Assembly (NCBI RefSeq): GCF_000172175.1
Contig: NZ_ABJL02000008.1
Coordinates: 2,294,001-2,358,000 of the forward strand
Direction: 5' to 3'
DNA length: 64,000 nt
Origin: Bacteroides intestinalis DSM 17393
GTDB lineage: Bacteria; Bacteroidota; Bacteroidia; Bacteroidales; Bacteroidaceae
Both the position numbers and the translations under genes were made by a program. This document shows, piece by piece, positions 7,370-15,417 of this stretch (position 1 is the first letter of the stretch; each line of letters starts with the position of its first letter). The notes below the pieces were generated by a model. That model was not told where the DNA came from. It saw only the letters and a program-made list of their open reading frames with translations, and made no database searches.

Positions 7370-8329
7370 TTACTCCTGAAATGCAGAGCCTTCTACGGGT
7401 GCGCCTATGGTTTCCCAGTCCTCGATTTCGGTTTCCAGCCTCAGTTCCTTATAGTCCACGGTTATCTTATAGATGTACCGCTTGCCGCTTTCCAGCTTCA
7501 AGGCATCTCCGGCGGGGATTTTGTAGACGAAATTCGTGTTGTCTGCCAGCTTCACGCGGATGAAGACGGTGCCTGCGGTTAGTTCCTGGGGCACCACGAT
7601 GGCTTCGGCGTACTGGAGATTGGTGGCGTTAAAGTCTGTCGTCACCAACGTGGGGATGGTAATCGGAGCGGCGGGGTTGGGGTCGGCAGCGAGGGCTACC
7701 ATCGCCTGGCGTGCGGGCTGGCTACTCATATCGACGCCTTTCTCGGGGGTGAAGGTGGCTTTCAGGGCGGTGTTCTCCAGGGTCACGGTGGCACCGGTGA
7801 GGTCGGGGGCGCCGTTGCCGCGCTTCAGCACTACTTCTACTTTAGATAGCAAATGGTAGAAAGTGAGAGCCACCTTAGAGGCGGTGGGGGCCACGTTCCG
7901 CTTGGTGGAATAGAGCAGGTCGGAGGCGGCGTAGGCATCTTGCGTGGTCTGGTCGGCCTTCACTTCGTGAGACACCGATGCGGGGAAGCTGTCTCCCACC
8001 GGGGCAGGGTTGGCATGGATGGCATAGATGTTCACGGGGTCGGGCGAGATGTAGTACATGTCGGTGGCGTAAGTGAAGCCGCCGGTGCTGTCGGCGGTGA
8101 GCACGTTGTTCTGGTAGAGGGAGGCGCCTTTGCTGTCGTCCACCCAGGCAGATACTTCCAGGCCTGCGCCAAGCTGTGTGTCGAGGCCGTAGGAACGGGT
8201 CTGGGAGGTGATGCCGCTGGTGAGGCGGATTTCGCCGTTCCAGTTGTCGGTGATTACTTCGTTGTCGTTGTTGCAGGCGGCAAGCGCAAGGGCTGCTGCG
8301 GCAATGATTGATAAGTTTCTAAGTTTCAT
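7370..8329 (-). CDS. Fimbrillin-family lipoprotein (probable major pilin)
   Basis: The 319-residue protein begins MKLRNLSIIAAAALALAACN (lipobox Cys19) and has TSQTR at 41-45, the expected Arg processing site. The core includes ASDLLYSTKRNVAPT and VALTFYHLLSKVEVVLKRGN, both standard for the Bacteroides fimbrillin superfamily. It ends with ETEIEDWETIGAPVEGSAFQ, a likely donor strand. Being first after the anchor gene, it is the best candidate for the shaft subunit. A 150-bp inverted repeat separates it from the anchor gene, suggesting adjustment of its expression relative to upstream genes. Confidence 0.85.
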   Translation of the reverse strand: MKLRNLSIIAAAALALAACNNDNEVITDNWNGEIRLTSGITSQTRSYGLDTQLGAGLEVSAWVDDSKGASLYQNNVLTADSTGGFTYATDMYYISPDPVNIYAIHANPAPVGDSFPASVSHEVKADQTTQDAYAASDLLYSTKRNVAPTASKVALTFYHLLSKVEVVLKRGNGAPDLTGATVTLENTALKATFTPEKGVDMSSQPARQAMVALAADPNPAAPITIPTLVTTDFNATNLQYAEAIVVPQELTAGTVFIRVKLADNTNFVYKIPAGDALKLESGKRYIYKITVDYKELRLETEIEDWETIGAPVEGSAFQE

Positions 8330-8440
8330 AATCTTACTTTTTTTAGTGTTATTGATAGTGATAAGTAAATGTTCATAATTAGTTTATATAATAATAGGTA
8401 ACTAAATGATAATTTAGCGGCGTGATATGTGGAGTAACCT

Positions 8441-8590
8441 CATTCCCCTCCTCCAGTCGGAGGAGGGGTGCCCAAAGGGCGGGGTGGTAGGTGAAAAAAG
8501 AATTCCTTATTCTTATGATTAATAGGTATTTTATTGTTTTACCTACCACCTCCCCCTACGGGTACTCCTCCTCCCAGGAGGAGGAGAATG
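8441..8590. repeat. Large imperfect inverted repeat inside the pilus operon
   Basis: About 50-bp arms (8441-8492 and 8541-8590) pair around a 48-bp AT-rich loop. Each arm itself contains a smaller hairpin (CCCCTCCTCC agtc GGAGGAGGGG on the left; CTCCTCCT ccc AGGAGGAG on the right). The arms end in ggtaggt/acctacc. In RNA this would form a long cruciform-like structure between the anchor and major pilin genes. It resembles the GC-rich intergenic palindromes scattered in Bacteroides genomes (REP-like). Confidence 0.8.
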
Positions 8591-8607
8591 GAGAGTACTT
8601 AATTCAT

Positions 8608-9516
8608 TTAATTGTTCGTTTCCATTCCCGCCGAGCCGCCTTCACCGCCCTCGCCGTTGCCCGGTGTCCAGTCGGTAATGGTGGCGGAGAAGTCGGCTCC
8701 GGTAGGCGTCTCCACTACTTTCCCGCCCAAGGTAAGGGGCTTCCGCTTGTCGGCGTTGAAGGCGGCAAGCTCCGTGGTGAGGTCGCTCGTGAGGTTCAGG
8801 GCTTCGGGGCTGCCGCCCGTGAAGCGAATGATGGCGTTCAGCTTCTGCTGCTCACCCGCTATGCCAAGCAGGCGCACGGTTGCCGCGTACTTCCCGGCAT
8901 TGGCGCCGGAGGTTATCTTTGCGAACTGCAATTCCACGTTTGTGGGTGTGGCGTAGATGCCGGCAGAGAAATCCAGCGTACCTGCTACGCCCGACAGGTA
9001 GCCCTCGATGTGCTCTATCCTGTCCGTGGTGCTGCCCGTAGGCTCGATGACGAGCGTCAGTTGCCGCACCTGCTGCTGCATCACGGCGGTGAATGTCTGC
9101 TCCGTGTCGGGCTCTATCACGGCATCCACCGCATCCGTAAACAGCCAGCCGGGCATCTCCTGCACGAAGGGGCCCGCACCGTCCACATTGCCCGAAGCCC
9201 CGGCGACGGTGGCGGTGATGCCGGAAACGGTGATGTGCTGCGGCGTGTTGTAGATATGCAGGTGGTAGCTGCCCGGTTCAAAAAGAGGTTCGAGCAGGTT
9301 GGTGGTGCCGGTGAGGATGGCGGAGTAGCCGCCGACTTCTACCGTATAGCTTGCGGGTGCGGTCAGTCCCTCGCCGATGCCGCTCCAGTCGGTAACGAGG
9401 GTAATTGCCCCTTGCTCCGGGTGCGGGGTGTTGTAGATGGGGTCTTTCACGTCGCAGGCGGCAAGGGATAGCGCTGTGGCTGCTACGATAAGACATTGTC
9501 TGATGTTCCTTTTCAT
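8608..9516 (-). CDS. FimB/Mfa2-like pilus anchor lipoprotein
   Basis: The 302-residue lipoprotein has a lipobox (LSLAAC, Cys21) followed by DVKDPIYNTPHPEQGAITLV, a start typical of Bacteroides FimB/Mfa2-type fimbrial subunits. It continues with TDWSGIGEGLTAPASYTVEV and repeated beta strands (YHLHIYNTPQHITVSG). It lacks the QTR processing motif found in the three fimbrillins, as expected for a subunit that stays lipidated and anchors the fibre in the outer membrane. It follows the DUF3575 gene by 21 bp. The C-terminus is glycine-rich (GEGGEGGSAG). Confidence 0.85.
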   Translation of the reverse strand: MKRNIRQCLIVAATALSLAACDVKDPIYNTPHPEQGAITLVTDWSGIGEGLTAPASYTVEVGGYSAILTGTTNLLEPLFEPGSYHLHIYNTPQHITVSGITATVAGASGNVDGAGPFVQEMPGWLFTDAVDAVIEPDTEQTFTAVMQQQVRQLTLVIEPTGSTTDRIEHIEGYLSGVAGTLDFSAGIYATPTNVELQFAKITSGANAGKYAATVRLLGIAGEQQKLNAIIRFTGGSPEALNLTSDLTTELAAFNADKRKPLTLGGKVVETPTGADFSATITDWTPGNGEGGEGGSAGMETNN

Positions 9517-9537
9517 ATGCGTTGGTTTTAGATGGTT

Positions 9538-10653
9538 TTACTTGTTGTTTCCGATAGTCCACACGAGGCTGATGCCTGCTTGTGTGGGGCCCCAGAAGTT
9601 CTTTGTTCCGCCTTGCTGCTTATGGATGCGCACGCCGTCGGTCATGCCGAAGCTGTCGTAGGCGGAACGGGTATAGCCCAGGCCGAGGTTGAAGTCGAGG
9701 GAGAAACTGCGGGAGAGGGATAATTGGTAACCCAGCGTCACGCCCGCATTCCATAGTTTGCCCTGATAGCCGGTGTCGCCTTTCAGCAGTTTGCCGGGCA
9801 GATACTTATATATGTTGTACTCGCCGTAGCTGCCGGAGACGCCTGCGTAGAAGCGTCTGTCGCGCAGCAGATACCACCGCACTTCGGGATTGACGAGCCA
9901 CACTTTCTGCACTTTGCCGTGATTGCCGCCCCACCAGGAGAAGCTGCCGTCGAGCTTGAGACCGATGCTGTGGCTGATGCGCCATTCCACGCCAAGGGTA
10001 GGCAGCAGGAAGGCGTCATACAAGAGGTTGGTGCGGAGGGAAAGGGATTGTTCTTTCCGACGGGTGGGTGTTGGCTGTTCCGGGGTTGCCGCTTCGCTCT
10101 TCGCTTGCCGGGCAGGCTTCTGGGCTTGCTGAATAGCTTTCTGTTCTTGTTGAACAGCTTTCTGCTCCTGCTGAACAATCTTTAAATCCGTGTCAGTCGC
10201 ATCGGGTAAATCTTCTTTTGCTTCGTTGATATCGGCGGGGATGCACAGCGTCACGGTCACTACATTCCGCACTCCTTTTGCGTACTCCACGGCATGGTTG
10301 GCGGTCACGAAGCAGGCTTCCGTCACTCCTGCCCGTCCGATAAGTTCCGACTTCACCCGGTTGCTGCGCACGGCAGCCATGCGCCGGTTCTCTTCGTCCG
10401 GAGCCTGTCCGGTGCAATATCCATCCACGCGCACCGGAATGCTGCCCGAAAGAATGGCCTCCCGGTGTGCACGTAGCAGGGTCAGGAGTGCTTCGAGCTG
10501 CGCACTGTTGTCCCGCCAGGGGGCGTAGAACGCATCTTTTCCTTGCACAAAGCGAAAGATGTAGAGACTGTCCGCCGCTTCTCCGGCGAAACTTGCCACT
10601 CCCGGCAGCAGCGCCAGGAGCAGAACCAGTAGATGTCTTTGTAAGTGTTTCAT
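9538..10653 (-). CDS. DUF3575 outer-membrane protein with N-terminal OmpA-like half
   Basis: The 371-residue protein has a cleavable signal peptide (to about residue 27). Residues 30-145 look like a divergent OmpA/peptidoglycan-associated fold (FVQGKDAFYAPWRDN, then VRVDGYCTGQAPDEENRRMA, RSNRVKSELI). A Gln-rich repeat linker follows (KIVQQEQKAVQQEQKAIQQA, residues about 158-180). The rest is a DUF3575 beta-barrel (LSLRTNLLYDAFLLPTLGVE, ending in GISLVWTIGNNK). DUF3575 genes regularly accompany Bacteroides fimbrial operons. Its start overlaps the preceding small gene's stop by ATGA, indicating translational coupling. Confidence 0.85.
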   Translation of the reverse strand: MKHLQRHLLVLLLALLPGVASFAGEAADSLYIFRFVQGKDAFYAPWRDNSAQLEALLTLLRAHREAILSGSIPVRVDGYCTGQAPDEENRRMAAVRSNRVKSELIGRAGVTEACFVTANHAVEYAKGVRNVVTVTLCIPADINEAKEDLPDATDTDLKIVQQEQKAVQQEQKAIQQAQKPARQAKSEAATPEQPTPTRRKEQSLSLRTNLLYDAFLLPTLGVEWRISHSIGLKLDGSFSWWGGNHGKVQKVWLVNPEVRWYLLRDRRFYAGVSGSYGEYNIYKYLPGKLLKGDTGYQGKLWNAGVTLGYQLSLSRSFSLDFNLGLGYTRSAYDSFGMTDGVRIHKQQGGTKNFWGPTQAGISLVWTIGNNK

Positions 10654-10868
10654 AGGTTTATCCTTATTTTAAGTATCTTTTCGATAGTTTCCCTTTCCAC
10701 CTGCATGCGTTCCAGTTCTTTAAACATACGGTCCAGTTCGCGAAGGCTTTTCGCAATGCAATGGTTGCACTTCCGCTCAATCTTCCGGCAATACAGGAAG
10801 AGGCAAAAAATGGCTATTACCATACAAAAAATGAATGCCACAATAAGAAGATACATGTATTCGTTCAT
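10650..10868 (-). CDS. Small single-pass membrane protein, first gene of pilus operon
   Basis: The 72-residue protein has one hydrophobic segment (residues 6-27, LLIVAFIFCMVIAIFCLFLY) followed by a basic, cysteine-containing stretch (CRKIERKCNHC) and an amphipathic helix likely to be a coiled coil (LRELDRMFKELERMQVERET). I do not recognise the family. Its stop codon overlaps the start of the DUF3575 gene, so it is translated with the pilus genes. It could be a membrane partner of the upstream regulator or an assembly factor; both are guesses. Confidence 0.75.
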   Translation of the reverse strand: MNEYMYLLIVAFIFCMVIAIFCLFLYCRKIERKCNHCIAKSLRELDRMFKELERMQVERETIEKILKIRINL

Positions 10869-10923
10869 CGCTCTTGTTCTTTAGAAATCATGCTGCAAAA
10901 GAAGCGATTTACGGATGAAACAC

Positions 10924-10972
10924 TATTGCATTTTGTCCCGACTTTATTGCATTTTGTCCCAAATATATTGCA
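10924..10972. promoter_or_regulatory. Candidate operator: three direct repeats at 21-bp spacing
   Basis: TATTGCATTTTGTCCC occurs exactly at 10924-10939 and 10945-10960, and its first seven bases recur at 10966-10972. The phase is 21 bp, two helical turns. It is 56-104 bp upstream of the first pilus-operon gene and downstream of the terminator of the AraC-type regulator. Direct repeats on one DNA face are typical of AraC-family sites, so this is the likely binding site of that regulator. Confidence 0.65.
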
Positions 10973-11010
10973 ACACACCCTCCTCAGACACTTCTGGGGC
11001 ATGTGAGCAC

Positions 11011-11038
11011 AAAAAAAGCACGGATGGACCGTGCTTTT
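11011..11038 (-). terminator. Terminator of the TPR-AraC regulator gene
   Basis: AAAAGCACGG at 11014-11023 pairs with CCGTGCTTTT at 11029-11038, and on the minus strand is followed by a run of T. It separates the regulator from the pilus operon, so the two are distinct transcription units. Confidence 0.8.
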
Positions 11039-11066
11039 GATTTTTGGGGGATTGATAAGTAGATGT

Positions 11067-12818
11067 TTATAATTTATTTGCCTGTTTCCTGTATTCCGCC
11101 GGACTGATGCCATACTGTTTTCGGAACAGACGGTAGAAGGTGCTCGGGATATTGAAGCCGCAACTGAAAGCTATCGCCTCAATCGTAAGTTCGGGATGAT
11201 GGTCGAGCATCTTGCGTGCCTCGTCCAGTTTCAGCATGCGCATATACTCCATGGGAGAGTTCCCCGTCACGGCTCTAACGGCATCGGTCAGCAGGTTTTT
11301 ATTGGTGCCGAGCGCGGAGATAATCTCGTCACGGTTCATCTCGGCATTAGAAAGGTTATCACCGGAAAGCAGATACTCGCGCAAACGGGCAACCAGCCGG
11401 TGCTGCTCAACGGTGGCGGCAGTATCGGATGTCTGCGGCAGAACTTCCGACGATGCGGTACTTTCGCAGGCTTGTGCCATTCTGGAGAGTTCTTCCGCCA
11501 ACCTGTCCTGTTCCTTGATTCGCTCGTACAGCTTGCGGTTCTTGGTAGAAATAATCCGGTTATAGTAGAAGACGCCTGCCAGGAGCAACACCAGAACCAG
11601 GCAAATGCCAAGGGCAAACAGGAAATAATGGAAATTACGCTCTTTCTCGGCAATGTGCTTTTCCACCTCATACTGGGTGCGCAGTTCGTCAAAACGGGCG
11701 TTGACTTCCACATTATTTATACTGTCGTTCGCCGCAATGATTTCGTCCAGCAGACTGAACGCTTCATCATTGCGCCCCGCCCGTGCCAGTATCTCCATCT
11801 TTATCTTACGCACGGCATTGAGGTTGAAAGCCGATTCCTGAACCTGTATTACGGCACTGTCGATAACGGCAAGTGCCGTGCGGTAATCTCCCCGCGACTG
11901 CAATATCAGCGCCTTTGCCCGCAGCAGTTCGAATTTCAACATGTTGTTGCTGACGCTACCTTCAAGTTTGGAGAGGTATATGCCCGCCTTGTCATATTCT
12001 TTAATATCTATATAGGTGTTCATCAGTGCCACATAAAGATTTCCCCGAGCTTCGGGCTGCACCCTGCCGGTGGCTTTCTCGAAGCGGGCGATGGCTTTTT
12101 CATATTCGGGCACCAGTTGCAGCAGCTCGTCATAGCGTGCCTGTGCACGAAGCGACACGCACAGGAAGGCATAGGATTGCGTCAGGATATTATCGTAACC
12201 GGAAACTTCCCACAACAGGCTGATGCTCTCCCGGAAGCAGTCTTCTTCCTCTTTCGGCCTCCTCTGCAGGTTATAGATGATGCCGGTGGCATAGAGCGCG
12301 GTTGCCATTCCTGCCTTGTCCTTGCGCTCCCGGGCACGGGTATACATTTTCCCGGCTTCGGCGGCGGCCAGTTCATAGTCTCCTTTCAGGTTGTAGGCGG
12401 TGATAAGCTGCATGTGTATCTGATAATAGAATTTCCACAAGTCGTGCCGGATATAAAAGTCGAGATAGGCGGGCGCCTTTTCTATGACTTTGTCGTGCTC
12501 GCTCCTGTTTATATAGGAGATAATCCTATTGCCGTACACCATTCCCTGCATTTGTGTGTCGCCTTGCCTGATGGCTTCGGCTTCCGCCTGCTCAAACAGC
12601 GTCATCAGCGTATCCATTTTCTGGTCATCGCCGGCTTCTGCCATATAGATGTAGTACAGTTTGTTGTAAGTCTGCAACTTATCAATGCCTTCCGCATGTT
12701 CGAGGGCATGACGTAAAGAGTCTTTCTGGTGTTGAAGAGAATTTTGTGCCGAAGCGGGCAGGATGAGTCCTAAAAGGAAGCTGTATAGAAGTGTTGTCAG
12801 GCAAGTTCTATATTTCAT
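11067..12818 (-). CDS. Membrane-anchored TPR sensor with AraC-type HTH output
   Basis: The 583-residue protein has a signal peptide (to ASAQ, residue 25), a periplasmic TPR-like helical domain (about 30-395), one transmembrane helix (about 397-420, FLFALGICLVLVLLLAGVFY), a short coiled coil and a C-terminal AraC HTH (about 475-583: TGNSPMEYMRMLKLDEARKM, then IAFSCGFNIPSTFYRLFRKQ). This layout belongs to Bacteroidetes one-piece regulators that sense in the periplasm and bind DNA from the membrane. It is the nearest regulator upstream of the pilus operon in the same direction, and the repeat at 10924-10972 is its likely target. Ligand unknown. Confidence 0.85.
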   Translation of the reverse strand: MKYRTCLTTLLYSFLLGLILPASAQNSLQHQKDSLRHALEHAEGIDKLQTYNKLYYIYMAEAGDDQKMDTLMTLFEQAEAEAIRQGDTQMQGMVYGNRIISYINRSEHDKVIEKAPAYLDFYIRHDLWKFYYQIHMQLITAYNLKGDYELAAAEAGKMYTRARERKDKAGMATALYATGIIYNLQRRPKEEEDCFRESISLLWEVSGYDNILTQSYAFLCVSLRAQARYDELLQLVPEYEKAIARFEKATGRVQPEARGNLYVALMNTYIDIKEYDKAGIYLSKLEGSVSNNMLKFELLRAKALILQSRGDYRTALAVIDSAVIQVQESAFNLNAVRKIKMEILARAGRNDEAFSLLDEIIAANDSINNVEVNARFDELRTQYEVEKHIAEKERNFHYFLFALGICLVLVLLLAGVFYYNRIISTKNRKLYERIKEQDRLAEELSRMAQACESTASSEVLPQTSDTAATVEQHRLVARLREYLLSGDNLSNAEMNRDEIISALGTNKNLLTDAVRAVTGNSPMEYMRMLKLDEARKMLDHHPELTIEAIAFSCGFNIPSTFYRLFRKQYGISPAEYRKQANKL

Positions 12819-12905
12819 ATTTGTTGTGTGTTAGTATAAATTTTGAATTCAGAAGTTACAAAACTACAGAATTTTATCGATTGGCAGCCAATTAACACCA
12901 AAAAA

Positions 12906-12936
12906 TTGTCCGTCCCGTTTCAAATACCTATCTTTG
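12906..12936 (+). promoter_or_regulatory. Promoter, -33 TTG and -7 TATCTTTG
   Basis: TTG at 12906-12908 and TATCTTTG at 12929-12936 precede the GNAT gene start at 12968 by about 30 bp. It is divergent from the regulator gene. Confidence 0.6.
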
Positions 12937-12967
12937 GGAAATTTGAAAACAATTCAGTCAATACTAT

Positions 12968-13420
12968 ATGATTAATATCGTACCTATCTTAAAGAACAAG
13001 AAAGAATTCCTCGAACTCCTGCTTCTCGCAGACGAGCAGGAATCTATGATTGACCTTTATCTGGAACGCGGAGAAATGTTTGCCCTTTACGACGGAGACT
13101 TAAAAGCCGCCTGCGTAATCACCGATGAAGGAAACGGAACATACGAAATAAAGAACATTGCAACCTATCCGCACTATCAGCGCAAAGGATATGGAACACA
13201 GTTGATAAAGTTTCTGCTGGAGCACTACAAAGACCGCTATCAGACGATGTTAGTGGGCACAGGAGACAGTACTTATACCATACCGTTTTATGAACGGTGC
13301 GGCTTCACCTACTCCCACCGGATACCCGATTTCTTCATCAAGAACTACGACCATCCCATGTATGAGGACGGAAAACAATTGCGGGACATGGTTTATTTAA
13401 AAATTAGCAAGAATGGATAA
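12968..13420 (+). CDS. GNAT-family N-acetyltransferase
   Basis: The 150-residue protein has the GNAT acetyl-CoA site: IKNIATYPHYQRKGYGTQLI (motif A, R-K-G-Y-G around residues 74-82) and the C-terminal FYERCGFTYSHRIPDFFIKN. Acceptor substrate is unknown. The length is typical for a single GNAT domain. It has its own promoter; the next gene has another promoter 46 bp downstream, so co-transcription is possible but not needed. Confidence 0.9.
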   Translation: MINIVPILKNKKEFLELLLLADEQESMIDLYLERGEMFALYDGDLKAACVITDEGNGTYEIKNIATYPHYQRKGYGTQLIKFLLEHYKDRYQTMLVGTGDSTYTIPFYERCGFTYSHRIPDFFIKNYDHPMYEDGKQLRDMVYLKISKNG

Positions 13421-13442
13421 TTCTTCTTCCAAAGGTTTCCCC

Positions 13443-13450
13443 TACCTTTG
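13443..13450 (+). promoter_or_regulatory. Bacteroides -7 box TACCTTTG
   Basis: An exact TAnnTTTG match lies 16 bp before the AraC-GyrI gene start at 13467, giving a very short leader. Confidence 0.6.
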
Positions 13451-13466
13451 CATCAAAACATAGCAA

Positions 13467-14318
13467 ATGAAGGAAGAAACCACATACGGACATCAGGAAT
13501 TAATAAATCAAGTCATTGATTATATTCATACCCATCTGCACAAAGCATTGACTTTAGAAATGCTGGCGGCGGAAATGCACATGTCCGTATATCACTTCCA
13601 TCGGCTTTTCAAATCCCATCTGCAAGAAACACTTTCGGCATACATCACCCGCCAAAGAATGGAAAGGGCTGTGATGTATCTGCAAACGCGAGATTTATCC
13701 TTGCAGGAACTCTCCGAAAAGATGGGATATGACACGGCACAATCTTTCTCAAAAGCATTCAAACGATATTTTGGCGTTTCTCCGGTGGCTTTCGGCAATA
13801 CATTGACCTTTAACACTCCTGAAACAACTCCGATAGAGGATATTGCTTTTATCGGATTGGACGAACCGGAAGTCCTACTCATTTCCCCAATGTACATAGC
13901 CTATATCCGTATTATCGGTCCGTATGGAGAAAAAGAGAGTTACGAACTCGGTTGGGGAAAACTTTGCGGATTTCTGAAGGAAAACAAGCTACAATCCAAA
14001 GCCACCCGCTGGTTTGGCATCAGCTTCGATGATCCGACTATTACAAAGAAAAAGCAATGCCGTTTCTATGCCTGCGCCTCCGTTGCGCAAAGAATAAAAC
14101 CATCGGGTGCCATCGGAACATTGACGATAGAGAGTGGAAAATATGCAGTCTATACTTACAAGGGAAGCTATTCAGGTTTGCTTCGTGCCTATACTTATAT
14201 TTATTCCAGAGAAAAAGGAAGATTGCGCAATGCACTCTCTTTTGAAGAATATGTAACGTGGTCGGACAATCCGGCAAAACAGATAACAAAAATCTATATA
14301 CCAATACAAAAGAAATAA
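13467..14318 (+). CDS. AraC-family regulator with GyrI-like effector domain
   Basis: The 283-residue protein has two N-terminal AraC helix-turn-helix units (MLAAEMHMSVYHFHRLFKSH and SEKMGYDTAQSFSKAFKRYF, residues about 30-110) followed by a GyrI-like/effector-binding domain (from about 130; RFYACASVAQRI, GKYAVYTYKGSYSGLLRAYT). Members (Rob, SoxS-GyrI types) sense small hydrophobic ligands and activate detoxification genes. It is followed within 2 bp by a GNAT-YoaP gene, and this trio with a zinc-ribbon protein downstream suggests a small stress or drug-response operon. Confidence 0.9.
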   Translation: MKEETTYGHQELINQVIDYIHTHLHKALTLEMLAAEMHMSVYHFHRLFKSHLQETLSAYITRQRMERAVMYLQTRDLSLQELSEKMGYDTAQSFSKAFKRYFGVSPVAFGNTLTFNTPETTPIEDIAFIGLDEPEVLLISPMYIAYIRIIGPYGEKESYELGWGKLCGFLKENKLQSKATRWFGISFDDPTITKKKQCRFYACASVAQRIKPSGAIGTLTIESGKYAVYTYKGSYSGLLRAYTYIYSREKGRLRNALSFEEYVTWSDNPAKQITKIYIPIQKK

Positions 14319-14319
14319 T

Positions 14320-15066
14320 ATGGAATTTATCACATTGAATCCGGATAATGTCATGAGCGAACATTTATGTTGCGCCATTTCTGATAAGAAGCACCAAACA
14401 GGTGTAAATGATAAGCGGAACTGGTTGTCCGAACGCGTAAAAGAAGGGCACGTCTTCCGCAAACTGGATGCACAAGGCAAGGTATTTATCGAGTATGCCC
14501 CGCTGGAAAAGGCGTGGGTGCCTGTGACGGGGGATAACTATCTGTATATCTACTGCCTGTGGGTGGCAGGCAGCTACAAGGGGAAAGGGTATGGAGAAGC
14601 CCTGTTGCAATCGTGCATTGACGATGCCAAGGCACAAGGGAAATCGGGTATCTGTGTGCTGTCTTCCAAAAAGAAGAAGCCTTTCTTGTCCGACAAGAAA
14701 TTTATGCTGAAATATGGCTTCAAGGTAGTGGATAGCATTAATGACGAATACGAATTATTAGCTCTTTCCCTTGACGGCAGCCAACCGCAATTTACGGCGG
14801 ATGCAAGGAAACAGACTATTGAGAATAAAGAGCTGACTATATATTACGGCGTGCAATGTCCTTACATTCCCAACTGCATCGAGCAAATCTATAATTATTG
14901 TGAGAATAATCAGTTGCCTTTGCGGTTGATAGAAGTCGACACGCTGGAGAAAGCCAAGCAACTGCCTTGCATCTTCAATAATTGGGCGGTATTCTATAAC
15001 GGGAAGTTCGAGACTGTGCATCTGCTGAATGAAGGATTGCTAAAGAAATTGCTGCAATTGAAATAA
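14320..15066 (+). CDS. GNAT acetyltransferase with C-terminal YoaP domain
   Basis: The 248-residue protein has an N-terminal GNAT domain (WVAGSYKGKGYGEALLQSCI at about 80-100) and a C-terminal YoaP-like region (from about 165: LTIYYGVQCPYIPNCIEQIY with a CPYIPNC pair, then NWAVFYNGKFETVHLLNEG). It resembles proteins annotated as GNAT/YoaP. Its start is 1 bp after the stop of the AraC-GyrI gene, so the two are coupled. It may modify or sequester a toxic compound; the substrate is unknown. Confidence 0.85.
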   Translation: MEFITLNPDNVMSEHLCCAISDKKHQTGVNDKRNWLSERVKEGHVFRKLDAQGKVFIEYAPLEKAWVPVTGDNYLYIYCLWVAGSYKGKGYGEALLQSCIDDAKAQGKSGICVLSSKKKKPFLSDKKFMLKYGFKVVDSINDEYELLALSLDGSQPQFTADARKQTIENKELTIYYGVQCPYIPNCIEQIYNYCENNQLPLRLIEVDTLEKAKQLPCIFNNWAVFYNGKFETVHLLNEGLLKKLLQLK

Positions 15067-15104
15067 GAATACATATTTATAAAACTCTAAAATCAAGAAC
15101 AATT

Positions 15105-15377
15105 ATGGAAATGAAATTTTGCCAGAGTTGCGGAATGCCGCTGACATCCAATGAAGTTTGCGGAACAAATGCTGACGGTAGCCTCAGCGCAGACTACTGT
15201 ACTTACTGTTATCAGAATGGAAAGTTCACTCAGGACTGCACCATGGACGAAATGATAGAACACTGTGCTCAGTTTGTTGAGGAATTCAACAAAGACTCGG
15301 AACAGAAAGTGACTAAAGAAGAGGCAATTGCCATGATGAAGCAAGAGTTTCCGAAGCTAAAACGCTGGCAGAATTAA
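15105..15377 (+). CDS. Zinc-ribbon domain protein
   Basis: The 90-residue protein opens MEMKFCQSCGMPLTSNEVCG with further cysteines in DYCTYCYQNGKFTQDC, giving a C-x2-C ... C-x2-C zinc site as in the putative zinc-ribbon family (PF12674). The second half is helical (MDEMIEHCAQFVEEFNKDSE). These proteins commonly follow AraC-GyrI or GNAT genes. It is 38 bp after the GNAT-YoaP gene and is probably in the same operon. Function unknown. Confidence 0.85.
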   Translation: MEMKFCQSCGMPLTSNEVCGTNADGSLSADYCTYCYQNGKFTQDCTMDEMIEHCAQFVEEFNKDSEQKVTKEEAIAMMKQEFPKLKRWQN

Positions 15378-15417
15378 TTGCCAACAGGAATATCCTTCTT
15401 AATCAACCATATCTGTT

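Noticed and set aside
6229..7563. 444-codon frame on the plus strand across two fimbrillin genes
   Set aside because: Antisense of two clear lipoprotein genes; no family motifs.
8491..9471. 326-codon frame on the plus strand over the anchor gene
   Set aside because: Antisense of the FimB-like gene; starts inside a palindromic repeat.
11196..12716. 506-codon frame on the plus strand over the TPR-AraC gene
   Set aside because: Antisense of a gene with clear domains.
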